Shown here: positions 36,061 to 44,198 of the stretch, one piece after another
Numbering within the stretch: the first letter of the stretch is position 1
Layout of the letters: each line of letters begins with the position of its first letter
From: Bin5 sp965232575
GTDB taxonomy: Bacteria > Chloroflexota > Anaerolineae > Caldilineales > Caldilineaceae
DNA length: 64,000 bases
Direction: 5' to 3'
NCBI GenBank assembly: GCA_965232575.1
Contig: CBDDPZ010000009.1
Span: 372,001 to 436,000, forward strand
Notes under the pieces: generated by a model
The model's database searches: none
Seen by the model: the letters and a program-made list of their open reading frames with translations, nothing else
What the model was told of the DNA's origin: nothing
Position numbers and translations under genes: made by a program

Positions 36061-36987
36061 ATGCCCGGCTATACGGTTCGACGCCTCCTACAGTTCGTCC
36101 CCATCCTTATCGGGCTGGTCACAGTCCTGTTCGCTCTACTGAACATCCTGCCCGGAGACCCCGCCCGCATGATGGCAGGCCCCTTCGCCAACCCCGATGT
36201 AGTAGAGACCATCCGGGAGGAGATGGGATTCAACCGCCCCCTCTTAGTCCAGTACTTGGACAACCTGTGGAACCTTGCGCGTGGAGAGTTTGGACGTTCC
36301 TACCAGTCACGCCGGCCCATCCTGAAGGACCTCCTGGAAGTATTTCCCAAAACCGTGCAGTTAGCCATAGCCGCCGAAGTGACGAGCGCGCTCATCGGCA
36401 TCTGGCTTGGCGTCGTCGCCGCAACGCGTCGCAACGGCTGGGCAGACCGTTTGATCATGACGATAGCGGCTCTGAATCTTTCCTTTCCTCTCTTTTGGCT
36501 GGCCCTCATGTTGCAGATCGTCTTCGCGGTGTTTCTGCGTCTGCTGCCGCCATCAGGCTATGGCGAGGGATTTGACCGCTTTATCATATTACCCGCATTC
36601 ACACTCGCGCTGCCATCACTCGGTCTATTGGCCAGAATAACGCGCGCCGCCCTACTCGAAGTCATGGAAGAGGACTACATCCGCACTGCGCGGGCCAAAG
36701 GGCTAAGGGGCGTACTTGTCATGCGCCGGCACATTCTCCCCAATGCGCTGATCCCGATTGTGACCACCATAGGCACCGACTTTGTGCGACTGCTGGGCGG
36801 CATCCCCATCATCGAAGTGATCTTCGCCTGGCCGGGCATTGGCAAGTATGCCTACGACGCACTTGTCTTTCGCGATCTGCCGGCCCTGCAAGCCTCTGTA
36901 ATCGTACTGGCCGTCGCCGTATCATTGGTCAACCTGGCGGTGGACCTGCTGTATGCGTTTATCAATCCGCGAATTCGCTACGTTTGA
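36061..36987 (+). CDS. peptide-type ABC transporter permease (DppB family)
   Basis: 308 residues with six membrane helices. The N-terminal YTVRRLLQFVPILIGLVTV helix and NILPGDPARMMAG loop are typical of DppB/OppB. The EAA loop is EEDYIRTARAKGLRGVLVMRRHILPNAL (about 202-229), and the C-terminal FAWPGIGKYAYDAL follows. It forms the channel with the next gene, whose start overlaps its end by 35 bases. The two are the only transport genes here, and no ATPase follows them. Confidence 0.92.
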   Translation: MPGYTVRRLLQFVPILIGLVTVLFALLNILPGDPARMMAGPFANPDVVETIREEMGFNRPLLVQYLDNLWNLARGEFGRSYQSRRPILKDLLEVFPKTVQLAIAAEVTSALIGIWLGVVAATRRNGWADRLIMTIAALNLSFPLFWLALMLQIVFAVFLRLLPPSGYGEGFDRFIILPAFTLALPSLGLLARITRAALLEVMEEDYIRTARAKGLRGVLVMRRHILPNALIPIVTTIGTDFVRLLGGIPIIEVIFAWPGIGKYAYDALVFRDLPALQASVIVLAVAVSLVNLAVDLLYAFINPRIRYV

Positions 36988-37855
36988 CTGGCGCCGGTTC
37001 CGGCAAACCCGGCTGCCGCTCGTCGGCGTCGGCGTTATCCTCGTCTTCGTCTTTCTGGCAGCCTTCGCGCCCTACATTGTCGCTGACCCGACCCAGATCG
37101 AAATGCGCCGTGAACAGGACGGCCAGACCGTCACGCCGCCCTTTCCTCCAAACCCGCGCAACCTGTTCGGCACCGACCAGTTGGGGAGGGACATCTTCGC
37201 CCGGGTTATTTTCGGCCTGCGCACCTCGCTGATCGTCGGCATTCTGGTGCGCGGCCTTTCGATGGTTGCCGGCACCATGCTCGGGCTTATTTCGGGTTAT
37301 TTCCCGAAAGCCGTAGATGACGTCATTATGCGCATCACCGATATCATGCTCGCCTTCCCCGTCATTCTGCTGGCGATGACGGTGACCGCCGTGCTCGGCC
37401 CCGGACTGGTGACAGTCTGTGTGGCCTTAGCGCTCGTGGCATGGCCCGACGTTGCCCGCCTGGTCAGGGGACAGGTCCTGGCAATCAGGGAGCAGACCTA
37501 CGTGGAAGCGGCCCGCAGCGTAGGTGCCGGCAACTGGCGCATCCTGCTCCGCCACGTGCTTCCCAACTGCATGGGACCAATTATCGTCGCCTTCTCGATG
37601 GGTATACCCGGCGCTATAATGTATGAGGCCGGTTTGAGCTTTTTCGGCTTCGGCATTCAACCGCCGACCCCGAGTTTGGGCTCGATCATCAGCGACGGTC
37701 GCGGCTACATCACGGTAGCGCCGTGGTACCCCGGCTTCCCGGGTCTCGTGCTGACCTTGCTTGTTCTGAGTGTTAATCTGGTTGGGGACGGTCTCATTGA
37801 CGTGATGAACCCCCGCGCGGCCAAGGGAACACGCAATGGCCGATCAGCCACCTGA
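36953..37855 (+). CDS. peptide-type ABC transporter permease (DppC family)
   Basis: 300 residues. An N-terminal helix (LPLVGVGVILVFVFLAAFAP), the conserved NLFGTDQLGRDIFARVIFG block, the EAA loop EQTYVEAARSVGAGNWRILLRHVLPNC, and the terminal GDGLIDVMNPR place it in the DppC/OppC family. It partners the DppB gene upstream. The four-gene set 33010-37855 lacks DppD/DppF ATPases; candidates to energise it are encoded at 43.1-45.3 kb. Confidence 0.92.
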   Translation: MRLSIREFATFDWRRFRQTRLPLVGVGVILVFVFLAAFAPYIVADPTQIEMRREQDGQTVTPPFPPNPRNLFGTDQLGRDIFARVIFGLRTSLIVGILVRGLSMVAGTMLGLISGYFPKAVDDVIMRITDIMLAFPVILLAMTVTAVLGPGLVTVCVALALVAWPDVARLVRGQVLAIREQTYVEAARSVGAGNWRILLRHVLPNCMGPIIVAFSMGIPGAIMYEAGLSFFGFGIQPPTPSLGSIISDGRGYITVAPWYPGFPGLVLTLLVLSVNLVGDGLIDVMNPRAAKGTRNGRSAT

Positions 37856-37970
37856 TTTGGATGCGCTCGCTCGCGTCTGCTAAACTCGAAGGACGCTGTC
37901 GCGCTTTCGCAGAGTTCGCCTGCGAGAAAACAGGCCGCCTCTCCTAACAAGCCTGCCGGGAGATTCTCCA

Positions 37971-39146
37971 ATGGCAACCGATGGGCAATCAGTCTCTGTT
38001 CGAAAAGTCGAGCCCTCCTTCAATCCTGTCCAGGACGAAGACCTTGACCAGTACGGCGAAGAGCTCTCGGGCTTGACGATAGTCGACGTAGACGTGCACG
38101 TGGACGACACGCTCATGTTCATGCTCGACTACATGGAGGGCCACTTCCGGAAGCGAATGGAGACCGTCCTCCAGGCCGATTTCAAAGGAGAACCCGGCAA
38201 CTCACTGCGCAACTTGATTGCCCACATCGCCTGGCTCGGCTCATCCTACGACAAGCCGCCCCGCGCTAAGCTGGCGACCAAGGAGGATTTGATCGCGAGG
38301 ATGGAGAAGGGGATTATTGACTACAGTATTCTCTTCCCCAGCGAGCTCCTGCCGGTCGGCTACCTGCCGGAACCGGAGTGGGCGGCCGCCCTTGCCACCG
38401 CCTACAACCAGTACATGGTTGACGCCTACCAGAATCTGGACGGCGTAAAGATCGCTATTGTCGTCGCGCCTCAACACCCGGTCCGGGCCTCAGAAGAGAT
38501 CGACCGTCATGCAGCCCATCCCGACGTCGTCAGCGTCTGTATTCCCGACGTGGGAGTCAACCCGCCAATTGGCGATGAGAAATACTGGCCAATATTCGCA
38601 GCCGCGGCCAAGCACGACCTCCCCATCAGCTTCCACGGCATCGAGGCCCTCATACACGACAACTATCCACTGCGCGTCGCCCACTTTCATACGCTCATGC
38701 AAGTCAATAGCATGGGCTTCCCATTCACGTCGATGCTGCAGATCATGTCCGTAGTGTGCGCCGGCATCCCTGTCCGTTTCCCTAACTTGAAGTTCGCCAT
38801 TCTCGAAGCCGGGCTCACTTGGATGCCCTTCATCATGTACCGGCTCGACGCCGCTTATCTGCGCTACCGAACAGAGTTGCCGGCCCTGGAGAAAAAGCCC
38901 AGCGATTACATCCGTGAATGGCACATCGGCACGCACGAACTGGAAGCCCTCCCCCGGCGCGGCGACCTGGCTAAACTGATCGATCTGTACCAGGGCCGGA
39001 ACACGACCATGTGGGCCTCCGATTGGCCGCACTTGGAAAGGGACCTGATCGCGGGATTCATGCGCTACGACATGGACGAATCACTCCGCCGCAAAATCCT
39101 GGGCGAGAACGCGCTCCGATTCTTTGGGCTGAAGCCGCGAAAATGA
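37971..39146 (+). CDS. amidohydrolase-2 family metal-dependent hydrolase or decarboxylase
   Basis: 391 residues forming an ACMSD-like TIM barrel. Candidate metal residues are the His in VDVDVHVDD near the start, the His in ISFHGIEAL, and the Asp in MWASDWPH near the end; the LGENALRFFGL close is typical. Members hydrolyse amides, lactones or phosphoesters, or decarboxylate aromatic acids. It is translationally coupled (ATGA) to the Rieske gene, which hints at an aromatic or amide catabolic step, but neither gene alone defines the substrate. Confidence 0.85.
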   Translation: MATDGQSVSVRKVEPSFNPVQDEDLDQYGEELSGLTIVDVDVHVDDTLMFMLDYMEGHFRKRMETVLQADFKGEPGNSLRNLIAHIAWLGSSYDKPPRAKLATKEDLIARMEKGIIDYSILFPSELLPVGYLPEPEWAAALATAYNQYMVDAYQNLDGVKIAIVVAPQHPVRASEEIDRHAAHPDVVSVCIPDVGVNPPIGDEKYWPIFAAAAKHDLPISFHGIEALIHDNYPLRVAHFHTLMQVNSMGFPFTSMLQIMSVVCAGIPVRFPNLKFAILEAGLTWMPFIMYRLDAAYLRYRTELPALEKKPSDYIREWHIGTHELEALPRRGDLAKLIDLYQGRNTTMWASDWPHLERDLIAGFMRYDMDESLRRKILGENALRFFGLKPRK

Positions 39147-39535
39147 CACCAGACAAGCAGACCGCTCGCAAAAGCCGATCGCAACGTAAGATCCCCGTCG
39201 CCGCGGTGACCGACTTTCCTCCCGGCACGCGCATGGAGGTTCAGGTCGGCCGCGTCCTGATCGCGGTCTTCAACATCAGTGGCGACTTTTTCGCCTTGTT
39301 CGGCCGCTGCCCTCATCAGTCGGCCCCCCTGAGCAGGGGAAGGCTGCAAGGCACCGTTATCTGTAACGCGGAAACATGCTGGGAAACGCAGTGGGCCCAC
39401 GACGGTGAAGTTCTAGTCTGCCCCGGACACGGCATGGAGTACGACATTCGAAGCGGGAAGGCCTTTGGCTACGACCTAAAGCTGCGTACCTACGAAGTCG
39501 TGATCGAAGATGGGCAAGTAATACTGGTAATGTAG
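39143..39535 (+). CDS. Rieske [2Fe-2S] ferredoxin-type protein
   Basis: 130 residues from ATG 39143, overlapping the amidohydrolase stop by four bases. One Rieske fold: Cys56-Pro-His58 (RCPHQSAPLSRG) and Cys93-Pro-Gly-His96 (CPGHGMEYD) bind the cluster. Two further cysteines (74, 79) lie between. The chain is a stand-alone domain, without an oxygenase catalytic part, so it is likely an electron-transfer ferredoxin. No reductase gene is nearby. Its place between the amidohydrolase and the SIS isomerase is unusual. Confidence 0.9.
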   Translation: MTPDKQTARKSRSQRKIPVAAVTDFPPGTRMEVQVGRVLIAVFNISGDFFALFGRCPHQSAPLSRGRLQGTVICNAETCWETQWAHDGEVLVCPGHGMEYDIRSGKAFGYDLKLRTYEVVIEDGQVILVM

Positions 39536-39606
39536 AGACCGGATTGCAAACGACCCCAGCCGGCACGAATCATTTCTTCCTGCAACGCAATTGGCAAGAG
39601 GCAAGA

Positions 39607-40851
39607 ATGGATAAAGATGCGATGATTGCGCGACCGATTCGACAAGCTGAATTTGGCAAACCGATACCCGTTACCATTGAAGATATGCTGAATGAGATCA
39701 GCAATCAGGGCCCTGCTGTTCCTGCAGTCATGGACTCGGTCCAGCCGCAACTCGAGGCCCTGGACCCCGCCCTCCTCGCAGAGACTTCCCACTTCTACAT
39801 TACTGGCTGCGGCGACTCCTACTTCGCAGGCCTGGCCGCCCGCTATGCCTTCGGCCGCTATGCTGGCATTCCCACCGAAGCGCTTGAAGCCCTCGAGTTC
39901 GGTCGCTATGCCGCCGAGTTTGTCCCACCCGGCTCCCTTGTCTTTGGCATTTCCAACTCCGGCAAGGCAACCCGCTCCGTCGAAGCTCTCGTAAACGCCC
40001 GCCTCGGCGGCGCCAGTACGGTTGCCATCACAGGCAATTCGGACGGCTGGCTCGCACAGGAAGCCGACATCATTCTCGATCAGAGCGTCCGGCTCGCCGG
40101 GGAGCTGATCGGAATGCCCAGCAACTTGGCCACCGATGCAGATGACAGACCCCGCCGCGGCTCCTTCGGCCTGGTAAACTATCTGGCCAGTCTGACCACG
40201 CTCTATCTGCTCGCTTTCCAGACCGGAGTTGTGCGTGGCTGCCTCTCCCAGAGTCGGGCCGATGCCCTGCGGGCAGAGCTTCGATCCACTTCCGGCCTGA
40301 TCGCCGAGACTGTGCGCATCTGCACGCCTGCGGCTGAAGCTTACGCCGAGCAGGTCAAAGACATCGACAGCTACACTTTTCTCGGCTCCGGTCCCAGTCT
40401 TGCCACCAGCCTCTTCTATGCCGCCAAAACCTATGAACTGCCGCGTGTTTACGGCGTCTCGCAGGAGTTGGAAGAGTGGGCGCACGAGCAGTTCTTCCTC
40501 ACCGGAAAAGGGACGCAAGTTCTGTTCATTGCGCCCCAGGGCCGCGCCGTCAGCCGGATCCGGGAATTGCTTCACACGACCCAGACCATGGGAGGCTCCG
40601 GTGTCGTCGTCACTGACGAAAGCAACCCGGAACTTGCTGAGGCGGCCGATGTGACCCTGTCGGTCGCCGGCTCCGTTTCGGAAGCCCTGTCCCCTCTCGT
40701 TTACTGTGTCCCCGGCCAGCTCTTCGCCACCTATCTGGCCAAATCCCGCGGCCGCCTGGCATTCGAATTCGACTCGCCGCTTCAATATGAGATGAACATG
40801 CGCACTATCCAGGAGAGCCAGCTGATCGAGTTTCACCCTTCCCAAAGATGA
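39607..40851 (+). CDS. double SIS-domain phosphosugar isomerase/deaminase-like protein
   Basis: 414 residues from ATG 39607 (AAGAGG upstream). It has two SIS domains: the first with GCGDSYFAGLAARYAFGRY and GISNSGKATRSVEAL, the second with GSGPSLATSLFYAAKTYE and EWAHEQFF. The layout resembles the isomerase half of glucosamine-fructose-6-phosphate aminotransferase and the FrlB/AgaS-like deglycases and deaminases. Phosphorylated sugars or aminosugars are the expected ligands. It shares an ATGA overlap with the truncated PfkB kinase that follows, a normal operon partner for such isomerases. Confidence 0.85.
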   Translation: MDKDAMIARPIRQAEFGKPIPVTIEDMLNEISNQGPAVPAVMDSVQPQLEALDPALLAETSHFYITGCGDSYFAGLAARYAFGRYAGIPTEALEALEFGRYAAEFVPPGSLVFGISNSGKATRSVEALVNARLGGASTVAITGNSDGWLAQEADIILDQSVRLAGELIGMPSNLATDADDRPRRGSFGLVNYLASLTTLYLLAFQTGVVRGCLSQSRADALRAELRSTSGLIAETVRICTPAAEAYAEQVKDIDSYTFLGSGPSLATSLFYAAKTYELPRVYGVSQELEEWAHEQFFLTGKGTQVLFIAPQGRAVSRIRELLHTTQTMGGSGVVVTDESNPELAEAADVTLSVAGSVSEALSPLVYCVPGQLFATYLAKSRGRLAFEFDSPLQYEMNMRTIQESQLIEFHPSQR

Positions 40852-40997
40852 GTTCCGTCGGATTGACCGAGATGGGAACCGATGTTTCCGACCGTCTGCA
40901 CGATCTCATCGTGATCGGAGTGACCTGCACCGAAGAGATCGTCACTGTACCTACCCTCCCCGCGCTCGACAGTCATGGCGAAATCGGCATCTGTCCA
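40848..40997 (+). pseudogene. N-terminal remnant of a PfkB-family kinase
   Basis: Starts at an ATGA overlap with the SIS gene. Its first 48 or so residues fit the start of a ribokinase-like chain: HDLIVIGVTCTEEIVTVPTL then PALDSHGEI. At about 40990 similarity ends, and the remaining frame is only the antisense of the PhyH gene whose stop is at 41001. The glycine-rich and catalytic DTxGAGD motifs are missing, so it cannot be an active kinase. The likely cause is a rearrangement that replaced the rest of the gene by the minus-strand block 41.0-48.4 kb. Confidence 0.6.
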
Positions 40998-41000
40998 TCA

Positions 41001-41888
41001 TTACCCTTGCCCCGTCTCTTCCACGACCTGCACTGGTACTTTCTCAACGGGGGTGAGATTGTACTTCCTCCAATGATATTGAAATTCGGTCGACTTCCAC
41101 CCCTTGTAGACTTCCTCCCAACTGAGACGGCCCTGGTGGGGGGTCAGCACTTTGTCCATCACGGGCTCTGAGGCCCTTTGGTAGCGATAGTCAACCGAAA
41201 GCCGGATTCGGTCGCCGGACAGGTTCGGCATCCCTCTATGCACCGTGTGGCTGTGAAAGAAGAGCACGTCCCCAGCTTCAAATGGGCTGGAAACCCACTC
41301 TCCCCCAATCTTTTCGAAGTGCGCGCGCAGTCCTCCTGCGCCGAAGGATCGGGACACGGGCAGAATGCCAAACTTGTGCGATCCAGTCAGCACACTCAGA
41401 CCACCCATACTGTGCGGACAGTCGCCCAAAGGCAGCCACGCGGTCCAAACATCAGGCGTACCTTGGATGTGAACAAAATCCTGGTGCGCCGGCGTGGTCT
41501 GTTCCAGATTAGTAGGAAAGATGAAACGGGCGATGTTGCTGGGCTGAAGAAGAACGTCATCGCCCAGAAGATGCCCGATGACGCACATGATCGCATCATC
41601 GTGGGCAAGCGTGTGAAAGGACTCCAGCAACTGGACCTTGTCGTACACTGGCGAAAACTCCGGCTCTCCCGAAACATGAGGCGGATGACTGGTAATCGTC
41701 TCCAGCGGATCGGTGCCCGCGTCAATCCAACCGACGTCCTGCAAGACACCCGCAATGTCCCGCCGGGCCTGGAAGATAGCCTCTTTGTCTACAAAGTTCC
41801 TGATGAAGAGATAACCATCGCGTTCGGCGCGCTTGATGAGGCTGTCACCATCGTCCCTGATGTCGCTGGAGTCAACAAATGGATTCAT
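41001..41888 (-). CDS. phytanoyl-CoA dioxygenase (PhyH) family protein, copy C
   Basis: 295 residues from the ATG at 41888, which is preceded by AAGGAG; an upstream in-frame extension overlaps the permease gene and is rejected. Iron ligands are the H-x-D of PAHQDFVHIQ and the distal His in HSHTVHRGMPN. The 2-oxoglutarate Arg is likely in DRIRLSVDYRY. It is the last gene of the minus-strand ABC operon and probably oxidises the imported compound. Its end abuts the PfkB remnant. Confidence 0.88.
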   Translation of the reverse strand: MNPFVDSSDIRDDGDSLIKRAERDGYLFIRNFVDKEAIFQARRDIAGVLQDVGWIDAGTDPLETITSHPPHVSGEPEFSPVYDKVQLLESFHTLAHDDAIMCVIGHLLGDDVLLQPSNIARFIFPTNLEQTTPAHQDFVHIQGTPDVWTAWLPLGDCPHSMGGLSVLTGSHKFGILPVSRSFGAGGLRAHFEKIGGEWVSSPFEAGDVLFFHSHTVHRGMPNLSGDRIRLSVDYRYQRASEPVMDKVLTPHQGRLSWEEVYKGWKSTEFQYHWRKYNLTPVEKVPVQVVEETGQG

Positions 41889-41961
41889 CGTCCCTATCTC
41901 CTTTTGGAATCGCAGAAGTGCCGGGAGTGCAAATTGCCTGTTTGACGCTGCCGTTAAAAGG

Positions 41962-43113
41962 CTAAACGTGCGTATAGGGGTCGGATGCGTCCCGCAGCCC
42001 GTCGCCGACAAAGTTGAAAGCAAGAATACTGACCACCACGAACACGGTAGGAAGAAGCAGCCACGGCGACAGTGCCAGAACGCGAATCGCCTGTGCATCC
42101 TTGAGCAAAACACCCCAACTAATGGCCGGCGGTTGCAGACCCAGCCCGATGAAACTCAGAGCCGTCTCGCCGAGAATCATTTGCGGAATTGCCAAGGTCA
42201 GCCTGGCGATAATGTAACTCATAAACGACGGCAACAGGTAGCGAAAAATGATACGCAGGTTGCTCGCCCCATCCAATTCCGCTGCGCCGACGAAATCCTC
42301 CTCGCGCAGTGCAAAAAAGCGCCCGCGCACAACACGGGCAATACTGGTCCAGCCTACAATGGATAATATGAGTACGATGGCGAAGTATGTCCTCACGACC
42401 GGCCAGTCCGATGGCAACGCAATGCTCAGAGCCATCCACAGGGGCAGCGTCGGCAGGGCGCGTAGCGACTCAATCACACGCTGGATAACCATGTCCACCG
42501 TACCACCCAGATAGCCGGAAAGCCCGCCGATTAATATGCCGAGAAAGAAACTCATGGCTACGCCTACTAACCCAATCGTGAGCGAGATGCGCGCGCCATA
42601 TACGATGCGGGTAAAAAGATCGCGCCCTACCGTGTCTTGGCCAAGCAGCGAAAGACGTGCCTCCGAGTCCTGCAAGCCAAACAGATGAATCTCGCTCTCG
42701 AACAGACCCCACAATTCGTACGGGTCGCCCCGCACGAACAGCCCCAACGGCTGCATTACAGTCTCATCTTCGACGAAAATCGCAGCGTATGTTTCTGGGT
42801 CCAGGCTTTTCTTAAATGGATGTACAAAAGGACGAATGTGAAAGTTCCCTTCGGGGTCGATGAAGCGAATCGTGTGCGGGGGCGCAAGTGTAAGTTCTTC
42901 TCTGAAGATATACGGGTCGTAAGGAGCAACAAATTCGGCAAAAATGGCGATGGAGTAGAATATGCCGAGGACGACAAGCGATATGACCGCCAGCTTGTGA
43001 CGCAAAAAACGCCAGCGGATCAACTGCCACTGCGAAGCGACCAGGATACGCTGATCTGTCTGATCTCCGACGCCGACCCCTTCAATCGACGCCGTGCCCG
43101 TTGCTTGCGTCAT
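41962..43113 (-). CDS. peptide-type ABC transporter permease (DppC family), with long periplasmic loop
   Basis: 383 residues, about 80 longer than most DppC proteins. The extra length is an external loop after the first helix (about 72-160, containing EGNFHIRPFVHPFKKSLDPE and DPYELWGLFESEIHLFGL) before the conserved LLGQDTVGRDLFTRIVYG. EAA loop: EEDFVGAAELDGASNLRIIFRYLLPS. Such insertions occur in permeases that accept large oligosaccharides or glycosides. Its start overlaps the end of the ATPase gene upstream by 4 bases. Confidence 0.9.
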   Translation of the reverse strand: MTQATGTASIEGVGVGDQTDQRILVASQWQLIRWRFLRHKLAVISLVVLGIFYSIAIFAEFVAPYDPYIFREELTLAPPHTIRFIDPEGNFHIRPFVHPFKKSLDPETYAAIFVEDETVMQPLGLFVRGDPYELWGLFESEIHLFGLQDSEARLSLLGQDTVGRDLFTRIVYGARISLTIGLVGVAMSFFLGILIGGLSGYLGGTVDMVIQRVIESLRALPTLPLWMALSIALPSDWPVVRTYFAIVLILSIVGWTSIARVVRGRFFALREEDFVGAAELDGASNLRIIFRYLLPSFMSYIIARLTLAIPQMILGETALSFIGLGLQPPAISWGVLLKDAQAIRVLALSPWLLLPTVFVVVSILAFNFVGDGLRDASDPYTHV

Positions 43114-44198
43114 GCCCTTCCTCTTTCTTCACGCAGTATAGCGCCTGCGATGCCCGTCAGTTCCAGACTTTCCGCGAAGTGGCAGGCAGCCAAATGCGCT
43201 TGCCCGTTCTTTTCGCCGACGTCGATCAACGCAGGCGTTTCTTGCCTGCACCGATCCTCAGCATAGCGGCAGCGGGGATGAAAGGCGCAGCCGCTCGGCA
43301 GGTTGCCGGGATCGGCCACTTCGCCCGCAAGTACGATTCGCTCTCGGTGCTTCGTATCGGGGTCGGGATTTGGCGCCGCTGAAATCAACGCCTCGGTATA
43401 GGGGTGCCTGGGATTCGTGTACAGTTCCTCCGTTTCTCCGATCTCCACAATTTTGCCCGCGTACATCACTGCCACTCGATCGGCCTCATACTTTACGACC
43501 GCCAGATTGTGCGCAACAAAGAGATAAGTGAGGCCGAGCTGGTTCTGAAGCTCCTTCAGTAGATTCAGAATCTGCGCCTGTACTGACACGTCCAGAGCCG
43601 ACACCGCCTCATCCGCGATCACAACTTTCGGCGAAAGCGAGAGGGCGCGTGCAATCGCGATACGCTGGCGCTGGCCTCCGCTGAATGCGTGCGGATACCT
43701 GTTCATCGTTGAAGGATCGAGGCGCACCAGTCGCAGCAACTCCGCCACTCGTTCCTGCAAATCATCCTGGCTCTTGACCATGCGGTGAATGACAAGCGGC
43801 TCGCCGATAATCTGAAGCAGCGTCATGCGCGGATTCAGCGATGAATAGGGATCCTGATAGATCATGCGGATATTGCGCCGCGCTTCCTTGAGCTCCCCCT
43901 TCTCCATCCTCGTGAGATCCATCGGCTCCGCGTCGCCAATACGGAATAAGACCCGACCCGCGGTAGGACGTTGCGCCTGAATGATGCAGTGGCTGGTTGT
44001 CGTCTTTCCGCAGCCGCTCTCCCCGACCAGGGCCAGGGTCTCGCCCTCGTTCAGGTCGAAGTTCACATCGTCGACTGCCTTCACGACACCAACTTGTCGG
44101 CGCAGAAAGCCTGTCTCTATCGGGAAATGTTTTACGAGGTTGCGTACCGAGATGATGGTGCGCTCGTTCATGCTCATCTCGCGGCTGGTTTCCGTCAC
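43110..44198 (-). CDS. peptide-type ABC transporter ATPase (DppF/OppF family)
   Basis: 362 residues. Walker A GESGCGKTTT, Q-loop YQDPYSSLNPRM, signature FSGGQRQRIAIARAL, Walker B VVIADEAVSALDVS, and switch His in VAHNLAVVKYEADRV. The C-terminal oligopeptide extension has a cysteine cluster (LPSGCAFHPRCRYAEDRC) that in this family can hold an iron-sulfur cluster. It is overlapped by 4 bases on both sides. It may also serve the ATPase-less permeases at 36-38 kb. Confidence 0.93.
   Translation of the reverse strand: MTETSREMSMNERTIISVRNLVKHFPIETGFLRRQVGVVKAVDDVNFDLNEGETLALVGESGCGKTTTSHCIIQAQRPTAGRVLFRIGDAEPMDLTRMEKGELKEARRNIRMIYQDPYSSLNPRMTLLQIIGEPLVIHRMVKSQDDLQERVAELLRLVRLDPSTMNRYPHAFSGGQRQRIAIARALSLSPKVVIADEAVSALDVSVQAQILNLLKELQNQLGLTYLFVAHNLAVVKYEADRVAVMYAGKIVEIGETEELYTNPRHPYTEALISAAPNPDPDTKHRERIVLAGEVADPGNLPSGCAFHPRCRYAEDRCRQETPALIDVGEKNGQAHLAACHFAESLELTGIAGAILREERGRA

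Noticed and set aside
39490..40845. 451-residue open frame on the minus strand
   Set aside because: It is antisense to the SIS-domain gene, whose protein has clear family motifs. The minus frame shows none and arises from GC-rich codon bias.
41889..42113. 75-residue N-terminal extension of PhyH copy C
   Set aside because: It overlaps the DppC gene in another frame. AAGGAG just before the ATG at 41888 supports the shorter start.
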